From: Bacteroides intestinalis | Lineage (GTDB): Bacteria; Bacteroidota; Bacteroidia; Bacteroidales; Bacteroidaceae | DNA length: 64,000 nucleotides | Direction of reading: 5' to 3' | NCBI RefSeq assembly: GCF_003464595.1 | Contig: NZ_QRZF01000008.1 | Coordinates: forward strand, 1 to 64,000 | Part shown: positions 38,037-46,516 of the stretch, piece by piece | How the letters are laid out: every line of letters begins with the position of its first letter | Numbering within the stretch: the stretch's first letter is position 1 | The notes under the pieces: model-generated | Databases searched by the model: none | What the model saw: only the letters and a program-made list of their open reading frames with translations | Told to the model about the DNA's origin: nothing | Program-made: the position numbers and the translations under genes

Positions 38037-38056
38037 AAATAAAATAACTATGAGAT

Positions 38057-38794
38057 ATGGATAAACGAATATTCTTATTGAGCGCTCTTTTCTGTATGCT
38101 GGTTACAGGCGTGCATGCGCAAAGTGATGATTTGGGTATTTGGACCAGTGCCGAAGTCAGGAAGAAAATCTTTCCGGGCTTTGATGCTTCCATTGAAGGG
38201 GAGTTTCGTACTCGTGATGGTCTGAAGAACGTGGAACGTTGGGCGGCAGGAACAGGAGTAGCATATCGCATTACTCCTTATCTAAAGGCAGATGCCGGTT
38301 ACACCTTTATTTATAGTCACCGTCCGGGCGAGACTACGAAAAAGGGAAACTATGTGTCTGACTACTGGTCACCCCGCCATCGTATGTATTTGTCTTTAAC
38401 GGGTAAACTGACTTGGAACCGCTTTGATTTTTCATTGCGCGAACGCTATCAATATACATACCGTACTTCGCAGATGGTTTCTAAATACGATGGTGACGAC
38501 GGTTCACAAAAGGCGGATGAAGAAATTACCGGAAAGGGTAAGAATGTACTCCGTTCGCGTTTGCAGGTAGAGTGGAATATAAAGAAATCCAATTTTGCGC
38601 CTTATGCTTCCTGCGAATTGTATCATTCTATGTCAGATAGTTGGACGTTGGATAAAACCCGGTGGACAGTCGGGACAGGTTATAAAATCAATAAAAAGAA
38701 CTCACTGGACTTTTTTTATCGCTATCAGAACCATTCGGACGATGATGAAACAAATGGCCATGTGGTGGGTGCAGGATATAAATTCAAATTTTAA
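38057..38794 (+). CDS. DUF2490-like outer-membrane beta-barrel protein
   Basis: A 245-residue protein with a signal peptide (cleavage near VHAQ-S) and alternating amphipathic strands rich in Tyr/Trp (for example YRITPYLKADAGYTFIY). It ends with strands like NGHVVGAGYKFKF, a terminal Phe typical of outer-membrane barrels. It has no visible catalytic motif. It lies 20 bp after DUF4956 and 47 bp before the beta-helix gene. Confidence 0.8.
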   Translation: MDKRIFLLSALFCMLVTGVHAQSDDLGIWTSAEVRKKIFPGFDASIEGEFRTRDGLKNVERWAAGTGVAYRITPYLKADAGYTFIYSHRPGETTKKGNYVSDYWSPRHRMYLSLTGKLTWNRFDFSLRERYQYTYRTSQMVSKYDGDDGSQKADEEITGKGKNVLRSRLQVEWNIKKSNFAPYASCELYHSMSDSWTLDKTRWTVGTGYKINKKNSLDFFYRYQNHSDDDETNGHVVGAGYKFKF

Positions 38795-38841
38795 AGAGAT
38801 TATTTATTGCTCTCATAATTAAAGTAAGAGGAGATAAGATA

Positions 38842-40812
38842 ATGAAACGGATACATGAAATGTGGATTTTTACAGTATGTGTAGGTTTGTGCGTAGCTTG
38901 TAGCACAGACAGTGTGTTTGATGATTGGGGAGAGGAGGGTGGAACAATCCCCGGTGGCAGTAGTGGAAGCTCGGATGCTTCGGGCACTCTGCTCGATTTT
39001 GATGTATCATGGAGTGACGTAGCAGATGAATCATATGTTGAAACTGCTGAAACAATTGTTACGGATAAGTCTGACGACGAATATGATGATTTTGTGGAGA
39101 ACTCTACGTTTTCTTCGACCATACAGATTGATTATTCAAATGGTTCGGCAACAGTGACCGGCTCCGTTAGTGGGGTTACAATAACTACTAATGGAGCTCA
39201 TGTCACAGTGAACTCTTCCGTGGCAGGAGTAGAATATGTGTTGAGCGGCTCTGCTTCAAATGGCTCGTTCAAGGCATATAGTGATAAAAAGTTCAAGCTT
39301 ACGCTTGCGGGCGTATCGCTTACAAATGGTAGTGGAGCGGCTATCAATATCCAGTCGGGTAAACGGGTTTTTGTAGAATTGAAGGCTGGAACAGAAAACA
39401 ATCTGACAGATGCATCTGCTTATTCTACCGTAGATGGCGAAGACGAAAAAGCTTGTTTCTTTAGCGAGGGACAGCTTATCTTTAGTGGTACGGGGGCATT
39501 GACTGTAACCGGTAATTATAAACATGGAATCTGTAGTGATGATTATGTTCGTCTGCGTAGCGGCAGTAATCTTACAATCGCTTCTGCAGTGAAGGACGGT
39601 ATTCATACCAATGATAAAATTATTATTGGTGGCGGCACTCTTTGTGTCACATCTACGAGTGACGGTCTGGAATGCGAGGAAGGTTTTATTGATATTCGTG
39701 GTGGGCTGCTGAAACTTTCCACTACCGGTGAAAAGGGAATGGGGTTGAAAGCTTCGGGAGATGTTACTATATCAGGTGGTCTTCTGAAAACAGAAGTGAA
39801 AGGCGCAGCATCCAAAGCAATTAAAACAGATGGTAATGTATCCCTTACAGGGGGCCAAATGATATTACTGACTTCCGGGACTGCCTTATATGAGGATAAT
39901 GATCTGAGTTCTGCTGCCGGCATTAAATGTGATGGCAATATGATTGTTAATGGTGTGGAGTTATCTATTAAGAGTACCGGCGCTGCGGGTAAAGGCATTA
40001 ATTGTGATGGTACTTTAAATATCGCTAATAGTGTATTGAAGATAATTACCACGGGAAAACAATATGTTTATAATCGCCTTGATTCTTCAGCAAAAGGTAT
40101 TAAGGCAGACGGTAATCTGACTATCGATAGTGGTACGATCTGGGTAAAAACACCTGGTGGGGAAGGAAGTGAGGGAATTGAAAGTAAAAGTGTTCTCACG
40201 GTGAATGGCGGTGATGTCAGTGTATATTCTTATGACGATTGCATGAATGCTTCTAAAAGTATTGTTTTTAATGGTGGAAATATATATTGCTACAGTAGTG
40301 GAAATGATGGAGTTGATTCCAACGGAACATTGACAATAACCGGTGGTACAATTGTTTCTATTGGTACAACTTCTCCGGAAGAGGGTTTCGATTGTGACCA
40401 GAATACATTTAAGATAACCGGTGGCACTATACTGGGAATTGGTGGTGGAACCAGTACTCCGACTGCCAGTGTTTGCACGCAACGTACAGTTATTTATGGT
40501 GGTACGGGTAGCAATGGTACTCTCATCAGTATACAGGGGACAGATGGAGCACACATAATGTCTTATACCATTCCACGATCTTACTCGCAGATGACACTCT
40601 TGTTTAGTAGTTCAAAACTGGCATCAGGCACCAGTTATACGATTTATACCGGAGGTTCGGTAACCGGTGGTACCGGTTTCTATGGTTTAACGACCGGCGG
40701 AAGTTATACAGCAGGCTCTCAGACTGCAACTTTCACTCCCGGCAGCATGGTTACTTCGGTTGGTAATATCTCTTCCGGTGGTGGCGGTGGAGGAGGTGGT
40801 TGGCATTGGTAA
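38842..40812 (+). CDS. Secreted right-handed beta-helix lipoprotein (Cthe_2159-like)
   Basis: A 656-residue protein with a lipobox (CVAC-S) and a long run of short imperfect repeats such as DGIHTNDKIIIGGG, SDGLECEEGFIDIRGG, GVDSNGTLTITGGT, about one coil per 22-30 residues. This is the pattern of the Cthe_2159-type, carbohydrate-binding beta-helix family, with Asp-rich turns that could bind calcium. The C-terminus is a poly-Gly run ending WHW. It is probably at the cell surface. It is the last gene of the VTC cluster; a ligand is unknown. Confidence 0.82.
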   Translation: MKRIHEMWIFTVCVGLCVACSTDSVFDDWGEEGGTIPGGSSGSSDASGTLLDFDVSWSDVADESYVETAETIVTDKSDDEYDDFVENSTFSSTIQIDYSNGSATVTGSVSGVTITTNGAHVTVNSSVAGVEYVLSGSASNGSFKAYSDKKFKLTLAGVSLTNGSGAAINIQSGKRVFVELKAGTENNLTDASAYSTVDGEDEKACFFSEGQLIFSGTGALTVTGNYKHGICSDDYVRLRSGSNLTIASAVKDGIHTNDKIIIGGGTLCVTSTSDGLECEEGFIDIRGGLLKLSTTGEKGMGLKASGDVTISGGLLKTEVKGAASKAIKTDGNVSLTGGQMILLTSGTALYEDNDLSSAAGIKCDGNMIVNGVELSIKSTGAAGKGINCDGTLNIANSVLKIITTGKQYVYNRLDSSAKGIKADGNLTIDSGTIWVKTPGGEGSEGIESKSVLTVNGGDVSVYSYDDCMNASKSIVFNGGNIYCYSSGNDGVDSNGTLTITGGTIVSIGTTSPEEGFDCDQNTFKITGGTILGIGGGTSTPTASVCTQRTVIYGGTGSNGTLISIQGTDGAHIMSYTIPRSYSQMTLLFSSSKLASGTSYTIYTGGSVTGGTGFYGLTTGGSYTAGSQTATFTPGSMVTSVGNISSGGGGGGGGWHW

Positions 40813-40853
40813 CGAGAACTTTGCAGACAAAAACCGCTTCTTCATCTATTTCT

Positions 40854-40885
40854 TTTGTAGTTTGAATTTATATCTCTTATTTTTG
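40854..40885 (+). promoter_or_regulatory. Promoter of the LytS/LytTR pair
   Basis: TTTG at 40854-40857 and TATTTTTG at 40878-40885 are 20 bp apart, a full match. Transcription would start near 40892, so the ATG at 40888 is excluded and 40915 chosen. Confidence 0.8.
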
Positions 40886-40914
40886 CCATGATACTCAAAG
40901 AACGGAGACTGTAC

Positions 40915-42132
40915 ATGAAAAAAAAGCTTGCCCGTACTGCTACTTATAAAGGCTATCTGCCAGAGATGATGGTATATATCATTGTATGGGTTATTGTGCT
41001 TATGGTGCCTATCGTGAGTGACTTTTTTGATTTGTTGTCCGGTAAGGCAGAGGAAATGCATTGGAAAGGTATCTTCATGTTGTGGCTGAATATGCTGCCC
41101 TACTTTTTACTGTTCCTGTTGAATAACCGCGTGCTTGCACCCTTCCTGTTCCTGAAGCAGAAGGTGGTGGTGTATGTCATAGCCTCTGTTTTGATATCTG
41201 CTTTTACCTTTTATGTCGTGTATCTGTTTTCACCCAGCCCTTTTACGATGAAACGACAGCAAGTTGAACAGAGGATGCACGACCGGAGGGGAGAAAGGCC
41301 CGGGCCGAGGGAGTATGTCGTTCCGGGTGTTCCTTCGACTACTGATACCTTGAGAACGCGGGAAGCGCGTCCGGCACCAAGACATCCAGATTTCCGGCGT
41401 CCACCGTTTGAGGAAATGCCTTTCTTCATGCCTTTGCTTCGTGGTCCTTTCCTTGGGCGTATGCTGATTGTTTTGCTTATGTTCAGTTTCAACATAGCAG
41501 TTAAGCTGTTTTTTAAGTCCATGCGCGATCAGGAAGCTATGAAAGAACTGGAACGCAACAATTTGCAAACGGAGCTGGATTATCTGAAGTATCAGATAAA
41601 TCCCCACTTCTTTATGAATACCCTCAATAATATACATGCGCTGGTAGATATTGATACAGAAAAAGCCAAGCAGACGATTGTTGAATTATCCCGGTTGATG
41701 CGTTATGTACTTTACGAATCGAATAATCGTTTGATATTGCTTTCCAAAGAAGTGCAGTTCCTGAACCATTATATAGAACTGATGCGTATCCGCTATACAG
41801 ATAAAGTGCGGATAGACGTGTCTTTTCCGATGGATACAGGTGAGATACAAGTCCCTCCCTTGTTATTCGTTTCGTTTGTGGAAAATGCTTTCAAACATGG
41901 TGTCAGTTATCAGTCTCCCTCTTTTGTATCTGTCAGTTTACAGATAGAAGGAGATGAAATTATTTTCTGTTGTGCTAATAGTAATTATAATATGACCGAA
42001 GACCAGCATCATGGTATTGGCCTCGATAACATACGTAAGCGTCTGCGTTTGCTGTTTGGCAATCGTTATAAGCTTTCTATTGATGAAAAGCCAGATTGCT
42101 TTAACGTGCAGTTGTCTGTGCCGATAAGTTAA
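40915..42132 (+). CDS. LytS-type sensor histidine kinase
   Basis: A 405-residue membrane kinase of the His_kinase/LytS type. Four hydrophobic segments lie in the first 200 residues; between the third and fourth is a 60-residue Pro/Arg-rich outside loop (RRGERPGPRE...RPAPRHPDFRRP). The phospho-acceptor is His231 in QINPHFFMNTLNN, and an HATPase domain follows (FVENAFKHG, GIGLDNIRKRL). Partner of the regulator 20 bp downstream. The promoter position dictates the start at 40915, which has GGAG 8 bp upstream. Confidence 0.88.
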   Translation: MKKKLARTATYKGYLPEMMVYIIVWVIVLMVPIVSDFFDLLSGKAEEMHWKGIFMLWLNMLPYFLLFLLNNRVLAPFLFLKQKVVVYVIASVLISAFTFYVVYLFSPSPFTMKRQQVEQRMHDRRGERPGPREYVVPGVPSTTDTLRTREARPAPRHPDFRRPPFEEMPFFMPLLRGPFLGRMLIVLLMFSFNIAVKLFFKSMRDQEAMKELERNNLQTELDYLKYQINPHFFMNTLNNIHALVDIDTEKAKQTIVELSRLMRYVLYESNNRLILLSKEVQFLNHYIELMRIRYTDKVRIDVSFPMDTGEIQVPPLLFVSFVENAFKHGVSYQSPSFVSVSLQIEGDEIIFCCANSNYNMTEDQHHGIGLDNIRKRLRLLFGNRYKLSIDEKPDCFNVQLSVPIS

Positions 42133-42152
42133 TAACTAATGAATGATGATAT

Positions 42153-42896
42153 ATGATAAATTGTATAGCAATTGATGATGAACCGTTGGCTCTTACGCAA
42201 CTGACTGGTTATATCTCTCGTGTACCCTTTTTGAATCTGGTGGCATCTTGCCAAGATGCCTTTGATGCAATGAAAGTACTTTCTGCACAAAAAATAGATT
42301 TGATGTTTGTAGACATCAATATGCCCGACCTGAATGGAATGGATTTTGTACGTTCATTGGCAGAGAAACCTTTGGTTATATTCACTACTGCTTATTCTGA
42401 ATTTGCGCTTGAGGGCTTTAAAGTAGATGCAGTGGATTATTTGCTGAAACCATTTGGTTTCCAGGATTTTCTGAAAGCTGTGGATAAAGCGCACAAGTGG
42501 TGGGAATTCCGCAGTAAAGAACATGGAACCATGACAGCACCGGCAGTGCCATCCGAACTCTCTTTTAGTGACGGTACTTTATTTGTAAAAAATGACTATC
42601 GTGTCACACGTATTAATCTGGCGGACATTAAGTATATTGAAGGAATGAGTGAATATGTGCGTATTTTTGTTGAAGGAGAAGCAAAGCCTATTATGCCTTT
42701 ACTAAGTATGAAGCGTTTGGAAGAGACATTGCCTGCTTCGCAATTCATGCGTGTGCATCGTTCTTATATTGTCAATCTGAAAAAGATAACGGAGGTTTCC
42801 CGTTTGCGTATTGTTTTTGGAGATATTTATATTCCGGTAGGAGAGAATTATAAAGATCAGTTTACGGAATATATAAATAGCAGGATGATGAAATAG
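42153..42896 (+). CDS. LytTR response regulator
   Basis: A 247-residue regulator with a receiver domain (phospho-acceptor Asp54 in MFVDINMPDLNG, switch Thr in FTTAYSEFAL, Lys in YLLKPFGF) and a C-terminal LytTR DNA-binding domain (VKNDYRVTRINLADIKYIEG to the end, with MRVHRSYIVNLKKI). It works with the kinase encoded before it. Targets are unknown; the VTC/beta-helix cluster immediately upstream is a candidate. Its stop codon lies in the arm of hairpin element copy 2. Confidence 0.92.
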   Translation: MINCIAIDDEPLALTQLTGYISRVPFLNLVASCQDAFDAMKVLSAQKIDLMFVDINMPDLNGMDFVRSLAEKPLVIFTTAYSEFALEGFKVDAVDYLLKPFGFQDFLKAVDKAHKWWEFRSKEHGTMTAPAVPSELSFSDGTLFVKNDYRVTRINLADIKYIEGMSEYVRIFVEGEAKPIMPLLSMKRLEETLPASQFMRVHRSYIVNLKKITEVSRLRIVFGDIYIPVGENYKDQFTEYINSRMMK

Positions 42897-42967
42897 TGGT
42901 GAGTGATTAGTGATTAGCACCATGCGGTAATGACAGCGCAGCATTAATCACTAATCACTCACCACTA
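42894..42967. repeat. Dispersed hairpin element, copy 2
   Basis: Perfect 23-bp inverted repeats at 42894-42916 and 42945-42967, again made of GTGATTAG-type words and again including the upstream stop codon, enclose a 28-nt loop with CCATGCGGTAATGACAGCG. The loop core matches the reverse strand of copy 1 (10258-10346) with few changes. It ends 5 bp before the convergent peptidase stop. Confidence 0.85.
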
Positions 42968-42972
42968 ATCAC

Positions 42973-44163
42973 TTATTTAATTCCCAGTTTCTTCAACAGC
43001 GCCTTGGGCACTGCATCTTTGTGTACCAGGATATTGATAGTCTTGTAAGCTACGAAAGGTTTAGAAGCATACCAGGTACCTTTGTATTTGTTGTTTGTAC
43101 CCCAGGAGTTCTTTACCATATAGTATTCCTTGCCATTTTGATCTTTAGCGATACCATAGATAAGCATGCCATGATCGTCGGTTGTTTCCCAATTGTCGAA
43201 TGCTGTCTGGCGCATTTCCTGAGTAACAGTGATTTCCGGCAATGGACGTGAAGTCAGTTCTTTACGTTTGTCGGCAGCAGTAAGACCTGTCCAGCGTGCC
43301 ATATCCGAACCGGTGAGTTCAGCACCACGATCTGCGTCGGGCATCACTGCAATACCGTCACGAGTGAAACCGTTTTCGCTGACATCGCTACCCCAGGCTA
43401 CAGTATAACCGTTATTAACAGCATTGTCAATAACAGACATGAATTCCATTAAAGGCAAATTGTAAGAAAGTCCATTACGCCAGTTATCCTGGATTTCAAT
43501 GTTCATCTGAGTATAGAACGGATGGTGAGTGAATGAAGTCAGTGATACATAATCATCCGGATTGATGCCGAGAGATTCTGCAAATGTCTTCGGAGTATAT
43601 TCTTTTCCTTGATAAGTGAACGTTTCGGGACATTTACCCAGGTAAGTATCGTAAATAGCAGATAAGCCCTGTTTCCAAACCGGAGTCAGTTTCGTCAGTT
43701 TACCTTTAGCTATTGCATTCATGTAAGCACCGGCTACGGCATCCAATTCATTGTGTACAGGCAGTGTATCACCATACATAATTCCCGGCATAGCTTCCTG
43801 CGGAACCAAACCGTAGTTTTTCAGGCAATACATAATGTCATAAAAGCTTCCACCCGGTGAGAAGGAACTGTCACCATGGTAACGTGCATAATTCACACCA
43901 CGGTCTACCATTGTGTGGTGTACTACAAACATTTCGGATAAATCATACTCTCCCTTGCCCATGCGCAATAACTCACTTTCAAGGAAACCTAAAGCTGAGA
44001 AACTCCAGCATGTACTTGAACGATTTTGATTTTTAACAGAAGTAATAGGATTCTCTTTAACGGTTGTGAAGATGAAACCTTCGTCTGATTTCGGAGTGTC
44101 TTGTGCTGACACATTGAAACTCAATAGGCCTAAAGTGGCAATAAGTATTGACTTTTTCATCAT
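42973..44163 (-). CDS. C1-family (papain-like/bleomycin hydrolase type) cysteine peptidase
   Basis: A 396-residue secreted enzyme with a signal peptide (cleavage near VSAQ-D). Catalytic residues are visible: Cys in NRSSTCWSFSALG, His in DDHGMLIYGIA and Asn in KNSWGT. The length and the Gly-rich insertions match the C1B bleomycin-hydrolase/PepC type, usually an aminopeptidase, here exported. It is transcribed alone, diverging from the patatin gene. Confidence 0.9.
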   Translation of the reverse strand: MMKKSILIATLGLLSFNVSAQDTPKSDEGFIFTTVKENPITSVKNQNRSSTCWSFSALGFLESELLRMGKGEYDLSEMFVVHHTMVDRGVNYARYHGDSSFSPGGSFYDIMYCLKNYGLVPQEAMPGIMYGDTLPVHNELDAVAGAYMNAIAKGKLTKLTPVWKQGLSAIYDTYLGKCPETFTYQGKEYTPKTFAESLGINPDDYVSLTSFTHHPFYTQMNIEIQDNWRNGLSYNLPLMEFMSVIDNAVNNGYTVAWGSDVSENGFTRDGIAVMPDADRGAELTGSDMARWTGLTAADKRKELTSRPLPEITVTQEMRQTAFDNWETTDDHGMLIYGIAKDQNGKEYYMVKNSWGTNNKYKGTWYASKPFVAYKTINILVHKDAVPKALLKKLGIK

Positions 44164-44226
44164 AATTAAATTGATATTAAATGATTGTTACTGCCACAAA
44201 GATAGGGAGATTTCGGAAACAAAAGC

Positions 44227-44234
44227 TATCTTTG
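44227..44234 (+). promoter_or_regulatory. -7 box of the patatin gene
   Basis: TATCTTTG, 20 nt before the chosen ATG at 44255. The nearest -33-like sequence is weak. The longer ORF beginning at 44066 would start before the promoter and run over the peptidase gene start. Confidence 0.55.
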
Positions 44235-44254
44235 GAGCGTTAATTCAGATAATT

Positions 44255-45103
44255 ATGGAGAAAAAGATACATATCAAACCCCAAACAGGATTAGTTCTTG
44301 AAGGCGGCGGCATGCGCGGAGTCTTCACTTGCGGCGTGCTGGACAGCTTTATGGACCGTGGCATCCGCTTCCCCTATACTATCGGAGTCAGTGCCGGAGC
44401 ATGTAACGGGCTTTCTTATATGTCCGGTCAGCGCGGACGTGCCAAGTACAGTAACATTGATTTATTGGAGAAATACCAGTACATTGGTTTGAGACATTTG
44501 TTGAAAAAGCGTAATATCATGGATTTCGATCTTTTGTTCCAGGAGTTCCCCGAACATATCCTGCCTTATGATTATGAAGCATATTTCCGCTGTCCCGAAC
44601 GCTATGAAATGGTGACTACGAACTGCGTGACAGGTGAGGCTAATTATTTTGAAGAAAAACAAGATAAACACCGGGTGATTGATATAGTGCGTGCTTCAAG
44701 CAGCCTGCCCTTTGTATGTCCCATAGCTTATGTAGACGGTGAACCTATGCTTGATGGTGGCATTGTTGATAGCATTCCTCTGATGCGGGCAAGGAGTGAA
44801 GGCTTTGTCCATAATGTAGTTGTACTTACCCGCAATCGTGGATATCGTAAAGAAGCCAAGGACATACATGTTCCGTCTTTCCTCTATCGGAAATACCCGA
44901 AGATGCGTGAGGCATTGAGCTGTCGTTGTCGTGTGTACAATGAACAATTGGAGTTGGTGGAGCGCATGGAAGATGCAGGAGAAATTACTGTAATTCGTCC
45001 TCAGAAGCCTGTAACAGTTGATCGTATCGAGCGGGATATTCAAAAGTTGACAGACCTGTATGAGGAAGGTTATGCGTGTGCAGAGGAGTATGATTTTCAG
45101 TGA
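44255..45103 (+). CDS. Patatin-like phospholipase
   Basis: A 282-residue protein of the RssA/patatin type, a Ser-Asp lipid acyl hydrolase. It has the oxyanion motif GLVLEGGGMRGVFTCGVLD at the N-terminus, the nucleophile elbow GVSAGA, and the Asp of the dyad in LDGGIVDSIP. There is no signal peptide, so it is cytoplasmic or membrane-associated. The start 44255 is preferred to the longer ORF, whose extra 63 residues overlap the divergent peptidase gene. Confidence 0.9.
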   Translation: MEKKIHIKPQTGLVLEGGGMRGVFTCGVLDSFMDRGIRFPYTIGVSAGACNGLSYMSGQRGRAKYSNIDLLEKYQYIGLRHLLKKRNIMDFDLLFQEFPEHILPYDYEAYFRCPERYEMVTTNCVTGEANYFEEKQDKHRVIDIVRASSSLPFVCPIAYVDGEPMLDGGIVDSIPLMRARSEGFVHNVVVLTRNRGYRKEAKDIHVPSFLYRKYPKMREALSCRCRVYNEQLELVERMEDAGEITVIRPQKPVTVDRIERDIQKLTDLYEEGYACAEEYDFQ

Positions 45104-45124
45104 TTAATCAAGATATTATAAATG

Positions 45125-45173
45125 TATTGCCAAATAATGATTGCCATAAAATGGCAATCATTATTTGGCAATA
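45125..45173. repeat. 49-bp perfect palindrome overlapping a promoter
   Basis: Arms 45125-45147 and 45151-45173 are 23-bp perfect inverted repeats around AAA. The right arm contains the -33 box (TTTG 45164-45167) of the AAA gene. No T run follows, so it is not a normal terminator. Confidence 0.85.
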
Positions 45174-45195
45174 TCTCTCTTTATTCTTATCTTTG
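45164..45195 (+). promoter_or_regulatory. Promoter of the AAA ATPase gene
   Basis: TTTG at 45164-45167 and TATCTTTG at 45188-45195 are 20 bp apart. The predicted start near 45202 excludes the longer ORF from 45165. Confidence 0.8.
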
Positions 45196-45224
45196 CCAGA
45201 CCATGTATTTTAGGAGGTCTATTT

Positions 45225-46349
45225 ATGAATAATCCATTTGTAACTAACGGCTATGTTTCTCCGGAGTATTTCTGCGACCGTAAAACAGAAACTAAAGATA
45301 TTACAACGTTATTGCTTAACGGAAATAACATAGCACTTATTTCGCCTCGTCGTTATGGAAAGACAGATTTGATTCGTCATTGTTTTTCCCAACCTGAGGT
45401 AGCTGAGCATTATTATACTTTTATTGTCGATATTTATGCAACTCGTTCGTTGCGTGATTTTGTAAACAAGTTCGGAAAGGTTATTCTGGATGCTTTAAAA
45501 CCTCGGGGACGTAAGGTTTGGGAAATTTTTGTGAATGCTATTACTTCTTTACAAGCCGGTATAACTTATGATATAGGTGGAGTCCCTTCCTGGAACATAG
45601 GACTTGGTGATATTACCAACCCTGCCGCTTCACTTGACGAAATATTTCATTATTTGCAGCATGCAGATCGCCCTTGTCTGATTGCTATTGATGAATTTCA
45701 GCAGATAGGAAAATACCCAGAAGATACTATTGAAGCTACATTGCGTACATATGTTCAATATTGCAGCAATGCCCGCTTCGTCTTTTCCGGTTCGCAACGT
45801 CATTTGATGGGAACTATTTTTACTTCCCCTTCACGTCCGTTCTATCAGAGTGTTACTATCATGAATCTGCCACTTATTCCTCTTGATAAGTATGCTGAGT
45901 TTGCCGTTCGCCATTTTCGCGAGCATGGAAAGATTCTTTTATCCGAGGTGGTGAATGTGCTTTACGACCGTTTTCGTGGTGGGACTTTCTACTTACAGAA
46001 AATAATGAATATCCTCTTTCTGAAAACTCCTGAGGGAGGCACGTGTGGGGTGGAAATGATAGAAGATGCTATCAATTACATTGTTAACTTCACAGCAGAT
46101 ACTTATGCCGAGCTACTCTATCAATTGCCCGAAAAGCAGAAACAGGTACTAATTGCTATCAATCGGGAAGGGCAGGCGCGTAATGTTGTTTCCGGTGCCT
46201 TTTCTAAGCGTCATGGTTTGGTATCTCCCAGTTCTGTGCGTTCTGCGTTGGCTGGGTTGCTTGATAAGGATTTCATCACAAAAGAGCGTGACTATTATCA
46301 GGTGTACGATCTCTTTTTTAGTATCTGGTTGGCTAAAGAGGAACACTAA
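45225..46349 (+). CDS. AAA+ ATPase of the archaeal-ATPase/DUF234-like class
   Basis: A 374-residue soluble protein with a P-loop SPRRYGKT at residues 40-47, a Walker B region LIAIDEFQQIG, an Arg/Ser-rich sensor VFSGSQRHLMG, and a C-terminal winged-helix-like region (GLVSPSSVRSALAGLLDKDF). Such ATPases are widespread, often mobile, and of unknown role. The ATG at 45225 has an AGGAGG site at 45212-45217 that is unusual for Bacteroides. Promoter and palindrome fix the start. It stands alone. Confidence 0.82.
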   Translation: MNNPFVTNGYVSPEYFCDRKTETKDITTLLLNGNNIALISPRRYGKTDLIRHCFSQPEVAEHYYTFIVDIYATRSLRDFVNKFGKVILDALKPRGRKVWEIFVNAITSLQAGITYDIGGVPSWNIGLGDITNPAASLDEIFHYLQHADRPCLIAIDEFQQIGKYPEDTIEATLRTYVQYCSNARFVFSGSQRHLMGTIFTSPSRPFYQSVTIMNLPLIPLDKYAEFAVRHFREHGKILLSEVVNVLYDRFRGGTFYLQKIMNILFLKTPEGGTCGVEMIEDAINYIVNFTADTYAELLYQLPEKQKQVLIAINREGQARNVVSGAFSKRHGLVSPSSVRSALAGLLDKDFITKERDYYQVYDLFFSIWLAKEEH

Positions 46350-46420
46350 TCCATAAGCGTACGAAATTACACAAAGTAGAATGGTTTCCGACATCCGTAA
46401 ATATAGGTGTCGGAGACAAA

Positions 46421-46467
46421 ATAGGCTGTACCATTCAATTTATAGAAAAATGTCTGGCACAGCCTAT
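46421..46467 (+). terminator. Possible terminator after the AAA ATPase gene
   Basis: ATAGGCTGT (46421-46429) pairs with ACAGCCTAT (46459-46467) around a 29-nt loop, with a second short stem (TCCGACATCC, 46387 on) before it. No strong T run, so low certainty. Confidence 0.4.
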
Positions 46468-46516
46468 GCTATCAACCTAATTATTATAATAAAATTCTTT
46501 GGTTGTCCGGAATGGG

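Noticed and set aside
44066..44254. N-terminal extension of the patatin gene
   Set aside because: The extension overlaps the divergent peptidase gene start and precedes the predicted promoter.
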